Source of the DNA: Ramlibacter alkalitolerans | Lineage (GTDB): Bacteria > Pseudomonadota > Gammaproteobacteria > Burkholderiales > Burkholderiaceae_C | DNA: 64,000 bases | Assembly (NCBI RefSeq): GCF_016722765.1 | Contig: NZ_JAEQND010000012.1 | Location: forward strand, 62,001-126,000 | Reading direction: 5' to 3' | Shown here: positions 59,974 through 64,000 of the stretch, in pieces | Layout: every line of letters starts with the position of its first letter | Position numbering within the stretch: position 1 is the stretch's first letter | The notes under the pieces: model-generated | Database searches by the model: none | What the model was told of the DNA's origin: nothing | What the model saw: only the letters and a program-made list of their open reading frames with translations | Position numbers and translations under genes: made by a program

Positions 59974-60692
59974 TGCTGGCGATCGACAACCTGCACGCCT
60001 TCTATGGCAAGAGCCACGTGCTGCACGGCGTGCGCTTCGAAGTGGGCGAGGGCGAGATCGTCGCGCTGCTCGGTCGCAACGGCTCGGGCCGCTCCACCAC
60101 CGCCAAGGCGATCATGGGCATGGTGGAATGCACCGGCGAAGTGACCTGGAAGGGCCAGCCCATCGTCGGCCGCAAGCCCTACGAGATCGCCCATCTCGGC
60201 ATCGGCTACGTGCCGGAGAACCGCGACATCTTCCCCAAGCTCACGGTGCACCAGAACCTGATGCTGGGGCAGAAGAGCGCGCGGGCGAAGAAGGAGGCCG
60301 GCGCCGGCGCCCGCAGCCGCTGGGGCTTCGACGACATGTACGGCATGTTCCCGCGCCTGAAGGAGCGCCAGCACACCGAGGCGGGCGTGCTCTCCGGCGG
60401 CGAACAGCAGATGCTCACGCTGTGCCGCACGCTGATGGGGGACCCCGAGCTGATCATCATCGACGAGCCGACCGAGGGGCTGGCGCCCAAGATCGTCGAA
60501 CTGGTGGCCGAGTACCTCAAGACGCTCAAGGACCGCGGCGTCTCGGTGCTGCTGATCGAACAGAAGCTGACCATTGCGCTGTCGATCTCGGACCGGGCGC
60601 TGGTCATGGGCCACGGCAGCATCGTCTTCCAGGGCACCCCCGAGACGCTGCGCGGCGACGCCTACGTGCGCAAGGAGTGGCTGGAGGTGTGA
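59973..60692 (+). CDS. livF: Branched-chain amino acid-type ABC ATPase LivF
   Basis: A 239-residue ATPase; Walker A reads G-R-N-G-S-G-R-S-T-T, with Arg in place of the almost universal Lys (G-K-S-T). The signature L-S-G-G-E-Q-Q-M-L and Walker B L-I-I-I-D-E-P-T-E-G-L are normal. The start shares one base with the livG stop (TGATG). The Lys-to-Arg change may lower ATP hydrolysis at that site, or reflect a subfamily habit. It ends the liv operon and is convergent with the hybrid kinase gene. Confidence 0.93.
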   Translation: MLAIDNLHAFYGKSHVLHGVRFEVGEGEIVALLGRNGSGRSTTAKAIMGMVECTGEVTWKGQPIVGRKPYEIAHLGIGYVPENRDIFPKLTVHQNLMLGQKSARAKKEAGAGARSRWGFDDMYGMFPRLKERQHTEAGVLSGGEQQMLTLCRTLMGDPELIIIDEPTEGLAPKIVELVAEYLKTLKDRGVSVLLIEQKLTIALSISDRALVMGHGSIVFQGTPETLRGDAYVRKEWLEV

Positions 60693-60749
60693 GGGCGGGG
60701 CCGCGCCGCGCGCCCCCCTGGGTGACGTGGCAGGCCGCCGCGCCTGCGC

Positions 60750-62507
60750 TCAGTGCGACGCGGCCGGCTCCGGCTGGTCTTCGTGCATGGACCTGTGCGT
60801 GTCGAGGTTCAGCACGCGCGCCAGTTCCGCGCTCAGGATCTCGGGCTGGATCGGCTTGGTGAGGTAGCCGTTCATGCCGACGGCCAGCGCGCCCTCGCGC
60901 CAGGCCGGCAGGTCGTTGGCGCTCAGCGCCAGCACCGGGATGGTGTTGGCCGGCGGCGGCCGCTCGCGCAGCGCCCGCGTCGCCTCGATGCCGCTGATGC
61001 CGGGCATCTCCATGTCCATCAGGATCGCCGCGGGACGGGCGCCCTCGTCGATGATGCGCAGCGCCTCCTGCCCGTGGCGGGCTTCCACCACGCGCAGGTC
61101 CAGCTCGCGCAGGCGTGCCTTCACGATGGCGCGGTTGAACGCGCTGTCGTCCACCACCAAGATGGTGCGGCCGCCGAAACTCACGGCCGGCGCCTCCGGC
61201 ACTTCCTGCAGCACCGACGCCGCCGGCATCGCACCTTCGGGAGCGGGCGGGAAGGTCAGGGTGAACTCGGTGTAGCGCCCCAGCTGCGAGTCGCAGCGGA
61301 TGTCGCCGCCGAAGGCCTGCATCGCGCGGCGGCAGAACGCCAGCCCCAGGCCCGTGCCCTCGCTCTTGCCGAAGGAGTGGAATTCCTCGAACAGCTCCGA
61401 CAGGCGATCCGGTGCGATGCCGGGGCCCGTGTCGCGCACCACGATGCGGTGCACCGGCTGCGCTTCGACCGACACCGTGATGCTGGCCTCGGGGTGCAGC
61501 GGCAGGTAGTAGAGCGCGTTCTTCAGCAGGTTGAAGAGGATCAGCACGCAGGCCGTCTCCTCGCCCTGGAACACGAAGTCGCCGACGACCTGCACCTCGA
61601 CGCGCGAGCGCTGCTCCAGGCTTTCATAGGCGTACTCCTGCACCGCCTTGTGCACGCAGGTGGCGGCCGACAGCGGCGTGAAGCTGCTGCTGTCCAGGGA
61701 CTTGCCGTTGACCTGCTGCAGCGTCAGGGTGATCGCCTGCAGCCCGCGGTGCGCCGCGTTGGTGCCCTGGGCGAGCTCGCGCGCCATCGCGTCGAGCTGG
61801 TGCCGCGGCACCGCCACGACCTCGCCGGTGCCGCGCGGCAGCATCGCTTGCGCCGTGCGCATGGAGTGCTGGATCTGCGCCAGCGGGTTGCGCACCTCGT
61901 GCGCGATCGAGCCCGCCAGGCCGGAGTAGAGGCGACGCAGGCGCTCCAGTTCGGCGCGGCGTTCCACGTACTTGGAAATGCTGCCGGCCGCCACGAGCAC
62001 CAGGCACAGCGGCACCCACCAGTAGAGGAACTCCAGCGGGAACTCCCACGCCGGACGGGTCGCCAGGAAGAAGGCCGTGCTGCCGGCATAGCCGCCGACG
62101 ATCATCAGCAGCGTGTTGCGCCAGTCGGTCAGCAGCACCACCAGCACCGCGCCGATCATCATGTTGACCACGGTGTTGGGCGCGCCATGGTTCTCCAGCA
62201 GCGACAGCGGCATGAAGAACGCGAGGCAGTAGAAGACCGTGGCGTACGAGTAGGGCAGGTAGAAGCGCGCCACCGGCGCCGGCCACCAGCGGCGCAGCGC
62301 CAGCAGCAGGCAGCTCACGATCGCGGGGATGCGGAACCAGACGTCGTCCCAGCGCGGCGGCAGCTTGCCGGTCAGGCGCACGAGGTAGAGCGCGGAAAAC
62401 GCGACGACGCCGACCACGCCGATCCAGTCCAGCAGGGTCGAGTTGGTCTCGTGGTGGAAGCGGTAGGAACGCGCCAGCCCCCGGGTGAAGCGCTTGATGG
62501 CGTTCAT
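60750..62507 (-). CDS. CqsS-like membrane hybrid histidine kinase
   Basis: A 585-residue receptor kinase. Residues about 1-160 have roughly six membrane helices beginning R-F-H-H-E-T-N-S-T-L-L-D-W-I-G-V, a layout shared with CqsS and PhcS quorum-sensing receptors. The kinase follows: H-box S-I-A-H-E-V-R-N-P-L (His203), N-box F-N-L-L-K-N-A-L-Y-Y-L, G-box D-T-G-P-G-I, G2 G-T-G-L-G-L-A-F-C. Close to CqsS is G-G-D-I-R-C-D-S-Q-L-G-R-Y-T-E-F. A receiver ends the protein (455-575; phosphoacceptor Asp498 in L-M-D-M-E-M-P). There is no Hpt domain, so an external one is needed. It starts 25 bases after the acyl synthase gene. Confidence 0.88.
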   Translation of the reverse strand: MNAIKRFTRGLARSYRFHHETNSTLLDWIGVVGVVAFSALYLVRLTGKLPPRWDDVWFRIPAIVSCLLLALRRWWPAPVARFYLPYSYATVFYCLAFFMPLSLLENHGAPNTVVNMMIGAVLVVLLTDWRNTLLMIVGGYAGSTAFFLATRPAWEFPLEFLYWWVPLCLVLVAAGSISKYVERRAELERLRRLYSGLAGSIAHEVRNPLAQIQHSMRTAQAMLPRGTGEVVAVPRHQLDAMARELAQGTNAAHRGLQAITLTLQQVNGKSLDSSSFTPLSAATCVHKAVQEYAYESLEQRSRVEVQVVGDFVFQGEETACVLILFNLLKNALYYLPLHPEASITVSVEAQPVHRIVVRDTGPGIAPDRLSELFEEFHSFGKSEGTGLGLAFCRRAMQAFGGDIRCDSQLGRYTEFTLTFPPAPEGAMPAASVLQEVPEAPAVSFGGRTILVVDDSAFNRAIVKARLRELDLRVVEARHGQEALRIIDEGARPAAILMDMEMPGISGIEATRALRERPPPANTIPVLALSANDLPAWREGALAVGMNGYLTKPIQPEILSAELARVLNLDTHRSMHEDQPEPAASH

Positions 62508-62532
62508 GCGTTGTCCCTGGCCCGGCACCGCT

Positions 62533-63243
62533 TCAGACAGAGGCCACCGCCGCGACGCCCGTTTCGCGGTGCGCGCAGGCGGCCTGCGGCCGGACGCCGG
62601 GCACGCGCAGGTGCAGGGCGGCGGCGACGTCCTCGACCCGGCCATGCACGAGCGCGTAGCGGCCACCGCTTTCGCCGGTGGCGGTGACCACCGTGTGCAG
62701 GCCCACGCGGCGCCACAGGCGCGCCATGGCCAGCGTGGTCGTCGCATGGAAGTGGCGCACGTCCTCCATCTGCATCAGATCCTTGAGCGTGACCGTCAGG
62801 CATTCCAGCAGCAGGTCGGGGGCGCGGTCTTCCGGTTCCATGATCACGCGGCCGACCTCCCAGCTGCCCGCGCCGAGGATGGACGCGTCGAAGGGCATCT
62901 TCTCGAGCAGGCGCTCGGCCCCGGTGAGTCCCTGGCCGGTGGGCACGAAACGCAGCGTGGCGAGCGGGCGCTCGTCGCGGTAGACGGCGGTCACCAGGCC
63001 CATTTCGTCGCGGATCTGCTCGAAGGGCTGGAGCCCCAGGCCGAGATCCTGCTCGACGCGGAAAGCGGCATGGCGGCGCAGCCCGGCAATGGCCTCCCGC
63101 TCCTGGGCGGTACGCAGCACGCGCAGCCGCAGTCCGGGGATGCAACCCGCCCTCTCGGGATCGAGCCCTGCCAGCGGCAGCAGCAACGCTTCGTCACGCC
63201 AGTCGGCGTGACCCACCGAGGGGAAGTTGCTCATCGTGCTCAT
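62533..63243 (-). CDS. LuxI/FeeM-fold acyl-signal synthase candidate
   Basis: A 236-residue protein. The ATG at 63243 is chosen because GGGAGGAA (63258-63251) is well spaced. The core matches autoinducer synthase geometry: Arg57, Phe61, an acidic residue Asp79, L-A-T-L-R-F-V-P with Arg98, and S-W-E-V-G-R with Glu129 and Arg132. The R to E spacing is 31 residues and E-x-x-R is kept, both as in LuxI. The same GNAT-like fold is used by N-acyl amino acid synthases (FeeM type) and PEP-CTERM-associated acyltransferases, so the product could be an acyl-homoserine lactone, acyl amino acid or related lipid. First gene of an operon with the CqsS-like kinase. Confidence 0.72.
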   Translation of the reverse strand: MSTMSNFPSVGHADWRDEALLLPLAGLDPERAGCIPGLRLRVLRTAQEREAIAGLRRHAAFRVEQDLGLGLQPFEQIRDEMGLVTAVYRDERPLATLRFVPTGQGLTGAERLLEKMPFDASILGAGSWEVGRVIMEPEDRAPDLLLECLTVTLKDLMQMEDVRHFHATTTLAMARLWRRVGLHTVVTATGESGGRYALVHGRVEDVAAALHLRVPGVRPQAACAHRETGVAAVASV

Positions 63244-63276
63244 TGTTCTATTCCTCCCTGTATTGCCTTGTGTTTC

Positions 63277-63292
63277 TGTGATGCGCGTCACA
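63277..63292. promoter_or_regulatory. CRP/Vfr-type binding site upstream of the acyl synthase
   Basis: TGTGA-TGCGCG-TCACA is a perfect match to the CRP palindrome TGTGA-N6-TCACA. It is centred 42 bases before the synthase ATG, so depending on the transcription start it could activate or block. It may couple signal production to cAMP or another CRP-family effector. Confidence 0.65.
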
Positions 63293-63358
63293 CGGGCGAG
63301 CGCACAGCATGCAGCATGCCAAGAAAGGGCCGAGATGGCCACGAGGCTCAGGCCTGTT

Positions 63359-63377
63359 TAGGGAAATCGACTAGGGA
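63359..63377. promoter_or_regulatory. TAGGGA direct repeat, possible operator
   Basis: TAGGGA at 63359-63364 and 63372-63377, 13 bases apart, about 115 bases upstream of the synthase start. TAGGGGAAAG at 51381-51390, upstream of the REC-Hpt gene, is similar. A regulator shared between the two loci is possible but unproven. Confidence 0.35.
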
Positions 63378-63617
63378 TCAGAGCGTCAATTTGATGCGAA
63401 AAGACGTCTGACCCGGGCGGGCGCAGCAGCACGACGACCTTCGTATGACATCCCTCGCGCCGGAAAGATCCCGCGCCGGAAACGCCGCCGTCCGCGCCTG
63501 CAGCCCCGCCTCGCGCTGGCATTGCTGCCTTCGTTGTGATAGACCCGGCCACTCTTGTCCCGGTTGCGACATCCGCGCAGGAGTCCCTGGCGCATCGAAC
63601 TTTAGAATCGCAAAAGC

Positions 63618-63629
63618 GAACGACCGTTC
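63618..63629. promoter_or_regulatory. Palindrome GAACG-N2-CGTTC, likely TetR-family operator
   Basis: A perfect inverted repeat of 5 bases with a 2-base spacer, 10-15 bases downstream of the TAGAAT -10 and 24 bases before the start of the enoyl-CoA hydratase-type gene. Fatty-acid genes are often controlled by TetR-family repressors that release on acyl-CoA; that link is inferred. Confidence 0.5.
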
Positions 63630-63653
63630 TATTCTCACCCGAAGGAAGCAGGC

Positions 63654-64000
63654 ATGACGGCTGAATACCAGGTCCACGGCGACGTGGCCGTGATCACCAT
63701 GAACAACCCGCCCGTCAACGGGCTGGGCTACGCCACCCGCAGCGCGATCGCGTCCGGCATCGACCAGGCCAACGCCGATCCCGCGGTCAAGGCCATCGTG
63801 ATCACCGGCGCGGGCAAGGCCTTCTCCGGCGGCGCGGACATCAAGGAATTCGGGACGGCCCGGGCCACGCAGGACCCGAACCTGCTCTCCGTGATCCTTG
63901 CCTGCGAGAACTCGTCCAAGCCGATCGTGGCCGCCCTGCATTCCGTGGCGATGGGCGGCGGGCTCGAACTGGCCCTGGGCTGCCACTACCGCATCGCGGC
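63654..64000 (+). CDS. Enoyl-CoA hydratase/isomerase domain, 3' end outside the window
   Basis: The first 115 residues of a crotonase-fold protein: V-A-V-I-T-M-N-N-P-P-V-N-G-L, oxyanion-hole block A-F-S-G-G-A-D-I-K-E-F and the second G-G-G-L-E-L-A-L-G-C. GAAGGAAG precedes the ATG at 63654. The sequence M-N-N-P-P-V-N-G-L-G resembles the N-terminus of FadJ/FadB-type bifunctional hydratase/3-hydroxyacyl-CoA dehydrogenases, but a single-domain hydratase cannot be excluded because the rest is missing. Confidence 0.8.
   Translation, partial: MTAEYQVHGDVAVITMNNPPVNGLGYATRSAIASGIDQANADPAVKAIVITGAGKAFSGGADIKEFGTARATQDPNLLSVILACENSSKPIVAALHSVAMGGGLELALGCHYRIA

Larger units (their letters stand above)
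63244..63653. other. 410-base intergenic region between divergent synthase and enoyl-CoA hydratase genes
   Basis: Holds the synthase ribosome site, a CRP-type palindrome (63277-63292), a TAGGGA direct repeat (63359-63377) and a GAACG-N2-CGTTC palindrome (63618-63629). The short reading frames within it look like chance frames in GC-rich DNA. TAGAAT at 63603-63608 is a fair -10 for the rightward gene. Confidence 0.75.

Noticed and set aside
60693..60749. GC-rich hairpin after livF as a terminator
   Set aside because: The stem is possible, but there is no T-run; it is not a convincing Rho-independent terminator.

Overview
The window is high-GC chromosomal DNA with dense, often overlapping genes. 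The gene content points to a betaproteobacterium of the Burkholderiales, most like the Comamonadaceae (Ramlibacter/Variovorax type). Pointers are the smc-zipA-ligA order, the msrB-yciB-bolA-ppiC block, two Bug/TctC-type periplasmic binding proteins, a full branched-chain amino acid (Liv) transporter, and dapC/dapD/dapE close together. This placement is inferred from gene order and protein character; no database search was made. I saw no rRNA or tRNA genes, CRISPR array, prophage or transposase.

Layout. 1-10.3 kb: partial universal stress protein, TusA-like protein, secreted repeat protein, SemiSWEET, then a minus-strand block with an ABC-F ATPase, prmB, dapE, a PilT/PilU ATPase, dapD and dapC. 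10.4-13.6 kb: AlkB-like membrane oxygenase, VOC protein, DUF72 protein, MHYT sensor. 13.9-20.6 kb: smc-zipA-ligA. 20.7-29.7 kb: ybaN, def, glnD, map, purL. 29.7-40.2 kb: accessory genes, namely a Bug protein, small secreted proteins, a Ca-type P-type ATPase, a five-gene operon (lipoprotein hydrolase, solute-binding lipoprotein, Bug protein, gamma-glutamyltransferase, lectin-like lipoprotein) and an acyltransferase-like membrane protein. 40.3-43.2 kb: large catalase and hemerythrin. 43.8-49.1 kb: a 1788-residue RTX protein. 49.2-51.3 kb: ppiC, bolA, yciB, msrB. 51.5-53.6 kb: two phosphorelay proteins. 53.7-60.7 kb: acyl-CoA ligase and livKHMGF. 60.7-63.2 kb: a CqsS-like hybrid kinase and a LuxI/FeeM-fold acyl synthase. 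63.7 kb to the end: start of an enoyl-CoA hydratase-type gene.

Two themes stand out. First, 62533-63243 and 60750-62507 form a two-gene operon that looks like an acyl-signal synthase with its own membrane receptor kinase, a possible quorum-sensing pair unlike LuxI/LuxR, LuxM/LuxN or CqsA/CqsS. A perfect CRP-type site and a direct repeat lie upstream. The kinase ends in a receiver domain, and the only Hpt domain in the window is at 51553-52452, next to a receiver-then-kinase protein of the PhcR type, so a wider phosphorelay is possible.

Second, several families of palindromic repeats have entered or trimmed genes. One family is translated in frame inside the ABC-F ATPase, LigA and PurL (twice). 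Others form the N-termini of GlnD and gamma-glutamyltransferase, or supply stop codons (ligA, ybaN, map) and the ribosome binding site of zipA. This resembles the protein-coding palindromic elements of Rickettsia, but in a betaproteobacterium.
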